Assembly (NCBI GenBank): GCA_036417435.1
Contig: CM070913.1
Coordinates: 4,522,180-4,586,179, forward strand
Direction of reading: 5' to 3'
Source: Inia geoffrensis
Lineage: Eukaryota > Chordata > Mammalia > Artiodactyla > Iniidae
DNA length: 64,000 nucleotides
In this document: piece after piece, positions 10,842 to 22,675 of the stretch
How the letters are laid out: each line of letters starts with the position of its first letter
How positions within the stretch are numbered: position 1 is the stretch's first letter
Notes under the pieces: generated by a model
Database searches by the model: none
Told to the model about the DNA's origin: nothing
Seen by the model: the letters and a program-made list of their open reading frames with translations, nothing else
Translations under genes and position numbers: made by a program

Positions 10842-11299
10842 ACGGTAGCGCTTTTATAGTTAAGCTGTGGGGAGAAAGGTCTGTATCGCTAGTGCGCTGT
10901 CAACTTTGGCAAATGCTGCAAGCATTTGGGGGACGCTCTCGCATCCGGCGCAGAGGCGCTCGGCAGTGAAAAGTTTGCAGCCAGGGTTTTGGGGCGAGCG
11001 AGCCAGGAACTCTCCTGGCAAAAGAGTGGCAAAGAGAAGAGGAGGGTAGAGGAAGGGACGTGTGTTGGTGGGGGAGAGAGGTGGTAGAGAGTGGAAGTTT
11101 CTTGCAGAATTTACAGGACGGACAAGAGTTTGGGAAGTTGCAGCGCCGCAGCAGAGAGGTAGATGTCTCCTTCCCGGCAGAGAAAGAACACAAAACGATC
11201 GTCGGTGGGTCGGGTTAAAGGTGCACTGCCTGTTGTGACCTGCTTAATTCTCTCTTTTTTCCCTCTTTTTACAAAAATCGACACTTTGGGGAAAAGAAG

Positions 11300-11960
11300 C
11301 AAACGTAGGTTCCCGCGGCGTCCGAAGTCCCTCAGAGGAAGCCTGAGCCCGGCTCCCCGGCAGCCTCCTGGCCCGGTGTCACCGACTCCTCCTCTTTGGG
11401 CCGCTTTGCACGCACCGGCCCCACCTTTTTTGTTCCTAAACCATTCGTCCGCCCCTCCCAGCCCCCCACTCTCTCTCCGACACACTGGCACGATTTCCTT
11501 AGGGCTTGCCCGGACTCTTGAACGACACTGCTTAATTCCGTCGACTTGCTCTGCATTTTCTACGGTGTGCGGCCGTGGGGAGGATGTTAAGTTCCTCCAG
11601 CGAAGGCGAAAGTGAGACCCCGGCCCTTTATCTGTAAGAAGCGAGCCGTCAGATTGCAGAGGTGTCGCGCCCGCCCGCGCTGCGCGTTGTAAGTGCGGAG
11701 ACACAGCAGGCTGGGCTCGGCGCTGCGGTGAACGCAGTGGTTCCCCCAAAGTGAGCGGCCGCGGAGCAGGACACGGAGCTCGCGGTCTGACCAGCCCGGC
11801 GTGGGGTGCGGTCCCCACCCAGGGCGCGCGCGGTGGGATCGCCTGGCCGAAGGTGCGGGCTCCACCTCGGCCCCCGCGCTCTCCACGCTGGGATTTCGTT
11901 GAGAAGACGGAGCAAAGACTTGGACGAAAGAGCCAGGGAGGCTGTGAAAGGGGCACCTAC
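11300..11960. promoter_or_regulatory. GC-rich, CpG-containing shoulder upstream of SALL3
   Basis: A second moderately CpG-rich block follows the main island, separated by the plainer stretch 10560-11100. It is about 2.1-2.8 kb upstream of the predicted start and contains no convincing coding frame. It may be an outer part of the same regulated domain. Confidence 0.45.
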
Positions 11961-12159
11961 ACAAATTCCCCGCCACTGCCAGAATGGTGCGGATCAGTAA
12001 ATTGTGTGGCGCACCTTTTAAAAAATTGATTCGGGTGTTCAAGATCAATAAAATTAAAAAAAAAAAAAAGTAGAGGCCGAAAATAAAAGGCGAGTTACCT
12101 TCTGAGTTACCTGTTCTCCCTTCCTCGCCTCCCTCCACTGAGGTCTGAAACTTTTCTTT

Positions 12160-14200
12160 AATTGTTTTTATTTACTGCAGCAAGTTTTAATGAAAGCATA
12201 GGCGTCTAAAGTTTGAGTCCCAGCAATAGGTTTATCGCCAGGCGACAACGTGTCAAGCAGCCTATCTTCACAGATGAGGTACAGGATGTGTCCTCCAGTC
12301 ACGCCCAGACTGGAGGACCCCCGGAGCTGTGCATCAGAGACGCAGACACCGAGTCGCGCTGGTGACACACAAGTCCCTACCATCACATGACCACTGTCTA
12401 TTAAAATATTGTGATACCTAAACACTCTTGCAAAAACAAAAGTTGCTTTTCTTCCCTATAATTAAATCTAATTTGTTAATTGTCTTTCCTCTTGCAGTGT
12501 TGTTTTCATCTCAGGAGGCGACACGTTATTATTTTGTCTACTTAATAATATTATTTACAAATTAATACTGTATATTTTACATTTGTGGAACGTATAATTA
12601 GGTGTTTGATTAATTTGTATCATTTATTCAGATAAAACAGAAAGCCTATCTGCAAGATTGATTTGACAAGGGAATGTTGGAGAGTTGCTTCTATTTTAAT
12701 GTCCCAGTTTACTGAAGCTACTGGCTTTCCATCCACAAAAGACAGTTTTGCATAAGGTGCATTTGGCACTTTATTTACAATGTGCTTATTTCCCCAGCTA
12801 CTTTATACAAAAAGAGTATTCAAATGTTAGAGCTTTATTTTCTCTTTTCATTCTTTTTTTTCCCTCCCAAATCAAAGCTCCTTTCTTCTTCTCCTCCCTG
12901 GCCTTCTCTCCCCTGTCTCTGGTTCCTCCCCCACCCCAACTTTTGTTTTAGGTCCTTACCATTAAATCCAGCGTGATTTTGTGTCTTTAATGCTGTGACA
13001 AGTGACTGCTAATTGGTTCTCACTTGAGCAAAGATATTACCATACTAATATTATTATTGGTAAGAAGAGGTAATTGATAACACCACCTGCCACTCTGGGG
13101 CAATCATGATGATAAATGTTTCCATCAACAGGAAATCTGTGCTTGGTGTACCACAGCCCAACGCAAACAGCATGTCAAGTGCCAATTATAAAGATGTTGC
13201 TTTTCTATTACATTTGGGCAGGGGGCTGGGCTAGAAAACGTGTAGCCAAAAATTATATGTATGGTTTTTTTTTCTGAGCGTCTTGCTCACCCATTTGAAA
13301 ATCACTTTCCCCGTAAAAATAAAATGCTCTCCTTAAATAACCCAACATATAGCTAACTGCCGTGCCCACACTGCACACAACTCCTGCTGTCACCCCCTTT
13401 GCTTTCAAAGCTGTTGAGATAAATATGTCTAAATATTTTTATAGATAGGTGCCACGTGTGTAATATATAAATCCATCTAGGTCTGTGTGCTCCGAAGCTG
13501 TCTTCTATGTTCTTTACAGGTCGGCTTACAACCTCACATGTAGGCATCACAGGCAAACATTCCATGCCTTTTTATGTCACACGCAGGGAAACATCGGCAC
13601 GGAGCCATTCGTCTTCACACTTAGGGACGCAAAAGCCATGTGAAAGCACTTCTCCTGTGACCACTGAGCCGCGTATGGGGGCTGCATGTGGGCCCGGCTG
13701 GGGCACTCCAGCATGCATGATTCCATAAATAATGGCCAGCTAAAACTTTGACTCCCTTGCCCATAGGGAGGCTCAAACGATTATTATTAGCTTGCACTAT
13801 AAGATGCAGGCCTCAAAAGGCAAAATCAGCTATTGATAATTGCAAGAAGTATACAGCAGCTACTGTATCGATCGGCTTGTCCCTATTCCCCTGGTATGGG
13901 AGAGATAAGAAGACTCACTCTTTAGTGCAATATAATTTCTTTTGACCTATCTGCTTGCTACAGACTTATGATGAATAGCCGGACTGGTTAAAGTCCTTTA
14001 TCACGAAAGTTACCCCTTGATATAATATTGATTCTTTATAACTAGGTCCAAACACAAAAATCAAACTGTCCACTTGACCATCATCATCATCAATATCATC
14101 ACAAAGCCTCCGGAATAAAGATCAGCACCAGCCCGAAAACGCTTTCTATAATCTTCCCGGCGAATCTTTATTTGCTGATGATGAAAAGAAGGGGGGAGGG
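12160..14200. promoter_or_regulatory. AT-rich, repeat-free putative enhancer block
   Basis: About 2 kb without recognisable transposons lie between two CpG-rich blocks, 3-5 kb upstream of SALL3. It is dense in TAAT/ATTA cores (for example 12462-12650 and 13010-13080) and has GATA- and TCF-like strings. Repeat-free AT-rich DNA next to a developmental promoter is typical of conserved enhancers, but conservation cannot be seen here. Confidence 0.4.
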
Positions 14201-14269
14201 CGGGGGACCAGAGGGAGAGTGAGCGGAATGTCATTTGGACGAACACTATATTTATATGTGTACATACAT

Positions 14270-15480
14270 TAGGCCGAGAGCAGGCGGCCTGTGCTTGTGA
14301 GAACGCGCGCGGGCAGCGTGACCACCCTCGGCAGGGCTCGGCCTGCCCACCCGCCCTGGGGGAATCGGGGAGCCGGGAGGCCCAGGAGATTGGGGGTGGA
14401 GGGAGACAAAAAGGGCTCCGTGCGAGCTGCCTGACGGGAGGCACAGGATGAGACCCTCCGCCTCCTGCTCGCTGGAGATCAATGTCGCGCGTCCTTGGCT
14501 CTCGGGCCCGCTGCGCTCCCGGGAGCGCGGACGGCGAGGGGCGCACGCCGGGTGGGCTTGCCGGCTTGGAGGGGCCACGCCGCCCCGAGGAGCACATCAA
14601 AAGCCGTCCGTCCGGGCAATTCGTGTGCATTTCCCCTATTAACAGCATTTCCTACCCCCGCCCCCAGCCCGCCCCGCCCCCCGCGCCAGCCGGCTGCGCG
14701 GACGCGGGGGCGAGCGGCTTGCGAGCGTGCCCGGCGGTGTGCGAGTGCGCGCGTGTCTGCGCGTGGGCGCCCGCGGGGGTCCCCCGGCCAGGGGGCGCCC
14801 TTGCACGCCTAGGCTCGGTCTAGGCCGAGTTTCGGGCGCGTGTTGGGAGGAAAGGGCAGTGGGGTGCGGCGGGGGACAGAGGGAGGACGCGGGCGGAAGC
14901 CTCCTGGCACCTTCTCGGGCCCGGCGGCCGCGCCTACAGGCACTCAGTCTCCAGGGCGGCCGTCTTCGGGGCCTTCGCTTCAGTGGGCTCCGAGGGACCC
15001 CTGCCCTCGACCCCTAAGTCCTTCCCACCCGCATTTCGGCAACCCTCAGACATCGAGGACCAAGTCGGGGCGGGGATGTGAAAAGCGAGGCCAGCCCACC
15101 GCATCCTCCCCTGCTCCTAATCCGCGAGGCGGCGGGGCCGGGGCACGGAGGGACCCCGTCGTCCGGACGCCACTCAGTTTGGAGGACGCGGCCCGTTGTC
15201 CCCGTCCGCCGTCAGGCCCACCCGAAGGGCGTCCGGGGCTCCGCGTGGGGTCCCTGCGGTCGCCCGGCACGCCGGGCTGGGGTCTCGCAAGGCGAAGCTG
15301 GAGTGCTTGGGCGTCAGGCGCCGCCCCACCCCGGCCCCCGCCCTGGGCCCGGATGAGACCCCGCGAATTCTGCGCGGGCCGGTGGGGGAGGGGCGCGGGT
15401 TCCCGCGCGCGAACACGCGTGAGGCGCCCGCGTCGCCCTCGCTGGAAAGCACAACCGCTCTCCATAACGTGTTTAAAGAT
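14270..15480. promoter_or_regulatory. Second CpG island about 5 kb upstream of SALL3
   Basis: Dense CpG and GC boxes (CCGCCC, CCCGCC) span about 1.2 kb. No coding frame resembles a known protein. The island could be a satellite of the SALL3 domain, or the promoter of an unannotated divergent or antisense non-coding transcript. I see no TATA box or exon structure that decides between these. Confidence 0.6.
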
Positions 15481-16380
15481 GTTTTAGGAAGGCGGGCACA
15501 ACTTTGATGTGAGCGTTCCCATCGGTCTTGGCTTCCTCATTATCACAAGTGTCATTTGCTTTGGCTCCAATCTCTGCAAAAGCGCAGAGCTGAAATTCTG
15601 CAGAAGCCGGCCTTGCGGAGGGCTCCTCGAGGTTCCCGAAGCGCTGTGCTGGCGACAAAGACCACTCAGCGCCAGGGCGGGTCCGCTCCCGTTCCGGGGT
15701 GGACGTCTGCGCTGTGATCGGACGCCCCGGGCCTTTCACGGAACGGACGCATTCAGGCTGTCCCGGAAGGTCAGGCATGGGGGAGAGGAGCAATTAGAGC
15801 CAGTCCACATTCTGAAAACCATCAACAGCAAGAGAAAACCGACCTGGTAGCCGAACGAACAGTCTCCCACTCAAACCGTGCAGTAGGATTGATGAGCTAC
15901 GTAAATGAGCAGGTTTGTCCAGACACGTGGGCCCCCTCCTCGCTAATGACTGTGCTTGGCCTGTGTGGATGCCGCCAAGGCGCAGGGTGTTTCTCTCGGC
16001 CCTCCTGACCCGTGTTTGGAAAGGACCGACCTTCTGCTCTTACACGTGCCCGGGGGAGCCCTCAGATCTGCACATCTCTGCTTCTCCCTCTGCACTGCTG
16101 GCCACTGCTGGCAAGTTTTGCCTAATAATGTATTCTGCATCTTGAGCCGTATATGTCTGATTCATCCAGACTTTTCTGTTTGAAATCAGACATGGGAGGA
16201 GTGATGCAGAGGCTCCTCCATCAAAGGATATGCTCCCTGCCCTTCCATGGAGGGAGACACTGTACCCCAAAGACACTGATTTTCTTGGAATCAGAAAGTT
16301 AAGGAAAAAGGAATCTTTTATAAAAATTTTAATCAGTGCGCGGAAAGTGGATTTCCCAAAAGTCTGGAGATGTTTGCATG

Positions 16381-16381
<1 letters not shown>

Positions 16382-16417
<36 letters not shown>
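16382..16417 (+). repeat. (TG)18 microsatellite
   Basis: A perfect 36-bp TG run lies 47 bp before a SINE insertion. Such perfect runs are usually polymorphic. Confidence 0.95.
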
Positions 16418-16419
<2 letters not shown>

Positions 16420-16463
16420 CTTTAAGAAAACCTACTGAATTAGAATTCATAAAATAGGAAGTT

Positions 16464-16655
16464 GGGGCTTCCCTGGTGGCGCAGTGGTTGAGAGTCCGCC
16501 TGCCGATGCAGGGGACACGGGTTCGTGTCCCGGTTCCGGGAAGACGCAACATACCGCGGAGCGGCTGGGCCCGTGAGCCATGGCCGCTGAGCCTGCGCGT
16601 CCGGAGCCTGTGCTCCGCAATGGGAGGGGCCACAACAGGGAGAGGCCTGCGTACC

Positions 16656-16686
<31 letters not shown>
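16464..16686 (+). mobile_element. CHR-type SINE, short form, with 29-base A tail
   Basis: The element starts gggcttccctggtggcgcag and has the tRNA-derived box B string gggttcgtgtcc. It ends in a pure A run at 16658-16686. An imperfect target duplication (aggaagttg / agaaagttg) flanks it. The long pure A tail suggests a young insertion. Confidence 0.93.
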
Positions 16687-16688
<2 letters not shown>

Positions 16689-16689
16689 A

Positions 16690-17855
16690 AGTTGAAGGGG
16701 CCATTGCTCACTCAACAAAGTGTTCTTCACTTTTCTGGGTGTATAACTGCAGATTTCTCTAAAGTAGCCAGCGGGGCGGTATATAGTGAAGTAGCCAGCA
16801 TGCACAGTGACACACCAATTTCATAAAACTAGGCTCACCTACATCCCTGGCAGAAATGGAGTGGCTCTTCGGGACTGAGGATGTTTTCCTTTGAATCCTC
16901 CAGGGAGACGCTGCAGCCTGCAGTCTGTCCACTGCAGAAACCCATGAGGACTGGGCAGCTCTGCTCCCCACGCCCTCGGTCCCGGGCCGGTGGCAGGTCT
17001 GTCTTGGACCGCGATAACCTTGGGCCTGGTCAGAGCTGTTGAGGTAAAGGCATCCTCAGAGGCTGAAAGAGAAAATGACCGGCTGGAAGAGGGGGTCTAG
17101 GCATGCGAGGAAAGCCAACAACAGTAAAGGCATTAATGACAGTTATGCCAAAGAGGGAACGCTTGTTTACATGTTGGAGCCACTATGACCACAAAAGGAG
17201 AGTGGGAGAGAAACCCCAGAAACCAGGATGGGAGGGTCTGTGGCCCTGCCAGAGGAGGGTGGGGTAGGAGGGAGGCCGAGAGACCAGCGTGGATGAGGAA
17301 GAAGAGAGAGGGGGAGGAGGTGACGGAGCAGTGGCCCCGGGGCCCCAGAGCCGTGGCCTCGCCTGGAGAGCCTGAAGGGAGGGCGCACATCAGCGCCCTG
17401 TACCCTGTACCATGATGGGAGGACCACCCTTGTCTCCACCACCGACGCGTCCACACCACAGAGATGCTCTAGTGAGACCTGGTCTACGTCACCTGAGCTC
17501 AGCACCCACACCCCCGGCCCCAGCTTCTGTCTTTAGCCGAGTCGCATGTCCTCTGTTAGAAAGAAGGTCCACAGAATTTGTGAAAGTGGCTCTGAAAGTG
17601 CTTGGTAAACAGAGTGACTATGGGGGCCGTTTATTTGTTTTGGTGAATTTGAGAAAAAGAAATCATACTTGCTCTCATGTCCAGAGCACAGGTCTCATCT
17701 CGTTTTCTCCAGTTGTCTCTCTTCTATGAACCCTGAAGATTACAGTCCTTCCTGTGCAATTTAACTCTGGTCAGACTTCTTTGTTCTTTTTTGACATGGG
17801 CCATTTTTAAGGTCTCTGTTGAATTTGTTACAATATTGCTTCTGTTTTATGTTTT
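16690..17855. other. Unassigned intergenic DNA
   Basis: I see no gene, RNA or recognisable repeat. Open frames are short and unlike known proteins. Confidence 0.6.
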
Positions 17856-17965
17856 GTTTTTTGGCCACGAGGCGTGTGGGATCTTAGCTCCCCGACTAGA
17901 GACCAAACCCGCACACCCTGAAGTGGAAGGCTAAGTCTCACCCATGGGACCACCAGGGGAGTCCC
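17856..17965 (-). mobile_element. Older tRNA-derived SINE fragment (Bov-tA/CHR-like)
   Basis: The minus strand starts GGGACTCCCCTGGTGGTCCC and ends near the CCTCGTGGCC string typical of cetartiodactyl tRNA SINEs. It is diverged and lacks a long tail, so it is older than the other copies. Confidence 0.75.
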
Positions 17966-18339
17966 CCAGACTTCATTTTAAATTATTCTCAAATTCATTT
18001 CACAGCTGGCTTTTGTGCACCCGGACCAGAAGGCTGTCCATCTTCTCTAGGAGACCTCAGGGCCCTGAGTGCTCCGTTGAGCTCCCATGGCGGGGGTTGC
18101 TTGGTGCCAGGGCAGCTGGGAGTGATCTAAGGGGACAGACACACAGACACACACGCCTTTGGTGAAATTCTTTATCCTGTCTCCTGTTGGGTTTCCCGGG
18201 CTAACTCAAGGGTGGTTCGCAGTCTGTCCTCTGTTCCCTCTAAACTTCTCTGTTCCTGGGGCACTTGTACTGACCACCTGTGCAGCCAGGCATCCTACAG
18301 GAGCTCTCACCTTTATTCCTGAATTTCCTCAATTTCTCC

Positions 18340-18450
18340 AGCTGCTCTGCTTATTAACCCATTTTACAGATGCGTTGATGTAATAGATTCAGGGTGTTAA
18401 TGACATGCCCAAGGTCACTGTTAATTAGTAAAGGAGCCTGTGGTCACTTT
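18340..18450 (+). mobile_element. MIR fragment
   Basis: The strings attttacagatg and tgcccaaggtcac match the MIR core in plus orientation with typical ancient divergence. Confidence 0.6.
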
Positions 18451-19167
18451 GTCTATGATTGCAGACAGTCCTTAGAGAGCACTGACCATCGTAATTATGG
18501 TGCAGAGTTTCTGCTAATGCTAATGCACCCTCTCACTGGGCTGACGTTCAGAATCTCCCGTGTGGCACCAGAGTTTTCTTTTGCCTTCCTTGCAATCGTG
18601 TCAGCCTTCCTAAGCGCGCTGTCTCCCGCCTCAGGGACTCGAAGAGTGTTGCCCTCATCCTTCTGGTCACGGCTGCTGTTTGGTTGGGTTTCTGGGGCAA
18701 CGTGTGTCTTCTGCAGATGAATTTGCTCAAATGACCTGAGTTCCTGCCGTCCTGCCCTGACCCTCTGCCACGTCGGCCGATTTTACTGTTGGTTCCCACT
18801 CACCTTCCCCTCTTTGAACATCTAATGCCCCTGAGATCAGCCCTGCTCGCTTTGTCTTGACTGATTTTTGGAATTAGACTTCTTTGATGGAGGAAGCATT
18901 CCACTTTATGGTTCCTCTTTTCTTCACGTATTTTTTGCAATCATGGACACAGTGAGTAACAAAAGAATATTTTATTTTTCCATGAGTTGTCCCAGACAGT
19001 TGTTAAGGAAGATATTAAGGATACCCTGCTCGCCCCGCGACACCCGAGCATTACCACCGTCTCACCTGGCCGGGTCCTGCTAGCTTCCTTCCCATCGGCT
19101 CCGATGTCGCAGTGGGTTGTGGGTGGCTGGCGGACGCTCGGTCCCCGCATGGCCCGTCTGCACTGGG

Positions 19168-19255
19168 CACGTGTCTCTGCAGATAAGGTCACATGTCCCT
19201 GCAGATAAGGTCACGTGTCTCCACAGATAAGGTCACGTGTCTCCGCAGATAAGGT
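19168..19255 (+). repeat. 4 x 22-bp tandem repeat with E-box-like and GATA motifs
   Basis: Four consecutive 22-bp units start at 19168, 19190, 19212 and 19234. Each reads CACGTG (CACATG in unit 2), then a short pyrimidine-rich spacer, then AGATAAGG. The array therefore presents three canonical CACGTG E-boxes, one CACATG and four GATA sites on a fixed 22-bp period, about two helical turns. No coding frame is involved. Confidence 0.92.
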
Positions 19256-19299
19256 CGCTTACTCTTCGCCCACCAGGTTCTGTGCTGGAGGTCTCACGT

Positions 19300-19410
19300 T
19301 GTCCCCTTTGACCCTCATACTCTACAGGTGCTCATTGCCGTCCTCATGTCATGGATGAGGGCCCTGAAGCCACAGGTGTTGGTGTGACTGTCCAGGCCAC
19401 ACAGCTACAG
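19300..19410 (+). mobile_element. MIR fragment (diverged)
   Basis: The strings ctctacaggtg, atggatgagggccctgaagc and ccacacagcta follow the MIR order in plus orientation. Divergence is high. Confidence 0.45.
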
Positions 19411-20880
19411 CTCCGGGGCCTCTTCCGGCCACACTCAGGCCTCTCCAGACACGGGGCTCCTTTTCTTGTCCTGGACCCTTTCTGGGGTTGTGTTTTGAGA
19501 AAAGCGGCTCCACTTAAACAAATAAGAGCTTTCTCCTGGTCATTAGAACTTTTTATTTCTTTGCACTAAATCAGAGAAGATGAACGTCTCAGAGTAAGGG
19601 GTGGTGCAGGAGGCAGGAGCGTGGAGGTGGTGGATGTGGGGGACCCTTGGAAGCCGGCTCAAAGCTCGGGCCCGGGCCTGTGGTCAGGCCCTAAGTACCA
19701 GGGGGAAGACCCAGACACGGTCAACCCTCAGCTACCAGGCCCATCAGAGGTCCCCCGACTGCCTGGGAGGTGGTGATGGGCTGGGCTGGGCACACACCAC
19801 AGGGTCCAGTTTCCTCATGATCGATGCCTGCTTCGAAGTTATTTTCCTCCCTCCGTTTACAAAGATCTTAATATGCTGCAGGGAGTTTGTGTGAAATGGA
19901 AATGCTATCCAGGATGTCAGGTACATCTGCGTTTAAGAACTTTCCGGTGGGCGCAGGAGGAAGTGGCCTCGTGCTCCTGGGAAGTGACCACACCTCGCAG
20001 TGCTGGGGTGAGTGGACCACTAGTGCCCTGGTTTCCTGTAACGTCTCTCGACGACCCTTTCATTCAGAGTCAGACAAGGTGGCAGCACTCATGTCGACCT
20101 TTGTTTTTGAATATAGAGCGGCTTTCTTTGGGCGACGTGGGTAAATCAGTCTTTTGATGGTCAACAGGTACTTAAATATCCCAAGGTTGTGGTATTTGCC
20201 GTTATAACAACGTCTTTGTCACAATCAGGGAAGTGTCTGTTAATAGAGAGGATTAAATTGTGAGAAAGGATAATGAACTGCCGTGCAGACACAGGGCACA
20301 GCTCTGCCCCATGGCACTTCCTTTGCCAGTGGTTCACGGTCTGTGTCTGGAACTAGTGCGATTTTATGTTATCCACTCTGCTTATGGAGTTTGGCAAAGT
20401 GGTATCTTCTATTCTTATGAATAATGTATGTATCAATATGTATATTTAAAACATCATGATGCACACATACAGATATTTTAAACTATTCCTAGACAGTCAC
20501 GTGATTATTAAGGATGATTTTCGTTCTGATGTGTCACAGAGTTTTGAAGCTATTGAAAACTATAATGCTTCAGGAAAATGGGCACCATTTGAAAAATTAG
20601 TTTCAAGGAAGTGGCTTAAAATGATCACAGAAAACTTAGAACAGCAAAACTTTTGTTAAAGGGGATTCTCTTGGTCACAAAGACTAGATCACACTTGTGT
20701 CTGAAACTCATTTAAATGTTGAGGTAAATGGGGTTCATCCAGCATTTCCTGGTTCGAAGAACACAAGGTACAACTCACAGGAGAGATTATTAAGGGGGTC
20801 ATTGTATTTCAGAAGGCAGCTGTTTGATGGAGAGATGGGGCTTCAGTGATAGATGACAAGTTTATTGCCTAGTGAGCAGA
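19411..20880. other. Unassigned intergenic DNA
   Basis: No gene or clear repeat is visible. The part from 20150 to 20700 is AT-rich and repeat-free. Confidence 0.55.
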
Positions 20881-20882
20881 GA

Positions 20883-20928
20883 GGTGTGTATGAGTGTGAG
20901 GGTGAGTGTGTATGTGAGCGTGTGTGTG

Positions 20929-20963
<35 letters not shown>
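20883..20963 (+). repeat. (TG)n microsatellite, imperfect then perfect
   Basis: Imperfect TG-rich sequence becomes a perfect TG run from about 20930 to 20962. It lies directly against the broken 3' end of the L1 element. Confidence 0.88.
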
Positions 20964-20965
<2 letters not shown>

Positions 20966-21719
20966 AATCTATCTGGTCTATTGTGTCATTTAAAGCTTAT
21001 GTTTCCTTATTAATTTTCTGTCTGGATGATCTGTCCACTGGTGTAAGTGAGGTGTTAAAGTCCCCCACTATTACTGTGTTACTGTTGATTTCCTCTTTTA
21101 AAGCTGTTAGCATTTGCCTCATGTATTGAGGTGCTCTTATGTTGGGTGCATAAATATTTACAATTGTTATATCTTTTTCTTGGATTGATCCCTTGATCAT
21201 TATGTAGTGGCCTTCCTTGTCTCTTGTAACAGTCTTTCTTCTAAAGTCTATTTTATTTGATATGAGTATTGCTACTCCAGCTTTCTTTTGATGTCCATTT
21301 GCATGGAATATCTTTTTCCATCTCCTCACTTTCAGTCTGTATGTGTCCCTAGGTCTGAAGTGGGTCTCTTATAGACAGCATATATATGGGTCTTGTTTTT
21401 TTTTTGTTGTTGTTGTTTTTTGCGGTACATGGGCCTCTCACTGTTGTGGCCTCTCCCATTGCGGAGCACAGGCTCTGGACGCGCAGGCTCAGCGGCCATG
21501 GCTTACGGGCCCAGCCGCTCCACGGCATGTGGGATCCTCCCGGACTGGGGCACGAACCCATGTCCCCTGCATTGGCAGGCAGACTCTCAACCACTGTGCC
21601 ACAAGGGAAGCCCATGGGTCTTGTTTTTGTATCCATTCAGCAACCCTGTGTCTTTTGGTTGGAGCATTTAATCCATTCACATTTAAGGTAATTATTGATA
21701 TGTATGTTTCTATTACCAT
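20964..21719 (-). pseudogene. L1 ORF2 fragment (endonuclease domain only), SINE-interrupted
   Basis: ORF2p normally carries an AP-type endonuclease followed by reverse transcriptase. Here the start MVIETYISIITLNVNGLNAP is clear at 21719. The SINE at 21401-21613 interrupts the frame after QKQDP. Endonuclease motifs NIYAPN and GDFNT follow, then an in-frame stop near 20997, and the homology ends at 20964. Only about 170 of the usual residues remain, so the reverse transcriptase is entirely absent. Confidence 0.88.
21401..21613 (-). mobile_element. CHR-type SINE nested in L1 ORF2
   Basis: This is a short-form CHR SINE on the minus strand, beginning GGGCTTCCCTTGTGGCACAG at 21613 and ending in an A-rich tail (TTTTGTTG-type on plus). 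A 15-bp target duplication, atgggtcttgttttt, flanks it at 21386-21400 and 21614-21628. This proves it inserted after the L1. Confidence 0.95.
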
Positions 21720-21777
21720 TTTCTTAATTGTTTTGGGTTTGTTTTTGTAAGTCATTTTCTTATCTTGTGTTTCCCAC

Positions 21778-22675
21778 TTAGAGAAGTTCCTTTAGCATTT
21801 GTTGTAGAGCTGGTTTGGTGGTGCTGAATTCTCTTAGCTTTTGCTTGTCTGTAAAGCTTTGGATTTCTCCGTTGAATCTGAATGAGATCCTTGCTGGGTA
21901 GAGTGATCTTGGTTGTAGGTTCTTCCCTTTCATCACTTTAAATATATTGTGCCACTGCCTTCTGGCTTGTAGAGCTTCTGCTAGAAGTCAGTTGTTAACC
22001 TTATGGGAGTTCCCTTGTGTGTTATTTGTCATTTTTCCCTTGTTGCTTTCAATAATTTTTCTTTAATTTTTGTCAGCTTGATTATTATGTGTCTTGGCGT
22101 GTTTCTCTTTGGGTTTATCCTGTCTGGGACTCTCTGTGCTTCCTGGACTTGGGTGGCTATTTCCTTTCCCATGTTAGGGAAGTTTTTGACTATAATCTCT
22201 TCAAATATTTTCTCGGGTCCTTTCTCTCTCTCTTCTCCTTCTGGGACCCCTATAATGTGAATGTTGTTGCGTTTAATGTTGTCCCAGAGGTCTCTTAGGC
22301 TGTCTTCATTTCTTTTCATTCTTTTATCTTTATTCTGTCCTGCGGCAGTGAAGTCCACCATTCTGTCTTCCAGGTCACTTATCCGTTCTTCTGCCTCAGT
22401 TATTTGCTATTGATTCCTTCTAGTGTATTTTTCATTTCAGTTATTGTATTGTTCATCTCTGTTTGTTTGTTCTTTAATTTGTCTAGGTCTTTGTTAAACA
22501 TCTCTTGCATCTTCTCGATTTTTGCCTCCATTCTTTTTCCGAAGTCCTGGATCATCTTCACTATGATTATTCTGAATTCTTTTTCTGGAAGGTTGCCTAT
22601 ATCCACTTCATTTAGTTGTCTTTCTGGGGTTTTATCTTGTTCCTTCATCTGGTACATGGTCCTCTGCCTTTTCAT
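21778..22675 (-). pseudogene. L1 ORF1 pseudogene (RNA-binding chaperone protein)
   Basis: ORF1p is the trimeric coiled-coil RNA chaperone that packages L1 RNA. Reading from 22675, a coiled-coil-type segment rich in K, E, M and Q runs to 22400, where a small deletion creates a stop. The frame resumes at 22361, with the RRM/C-terminal segment (RIKRNE-like motif as RMKRNE, then IIGVPEGEE and TPRHIIIKLTK) down to 22029. A further frameshift follows near 21985. The C-terminal end KALLQQMLKELL-type sequence is recognisable before the stop at 21778. The reading frame is broken at least twice. Confidence 0.85.

Noticed and set aside
16464..16490. SINE head as a CTCF site (CCACCAGGGAAG on the antisense)
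   Set aside because: Only 9 of 12 core positions match and the invariant G-rich half is broken.
16040..16826. Several open frames of 75-223 codons around 16.0-16.8 kb
   Set aside because: Much of each frame is SINE, A-tail or TG-repeat sequence; the same peptides recur at every CHR SINE in the window.
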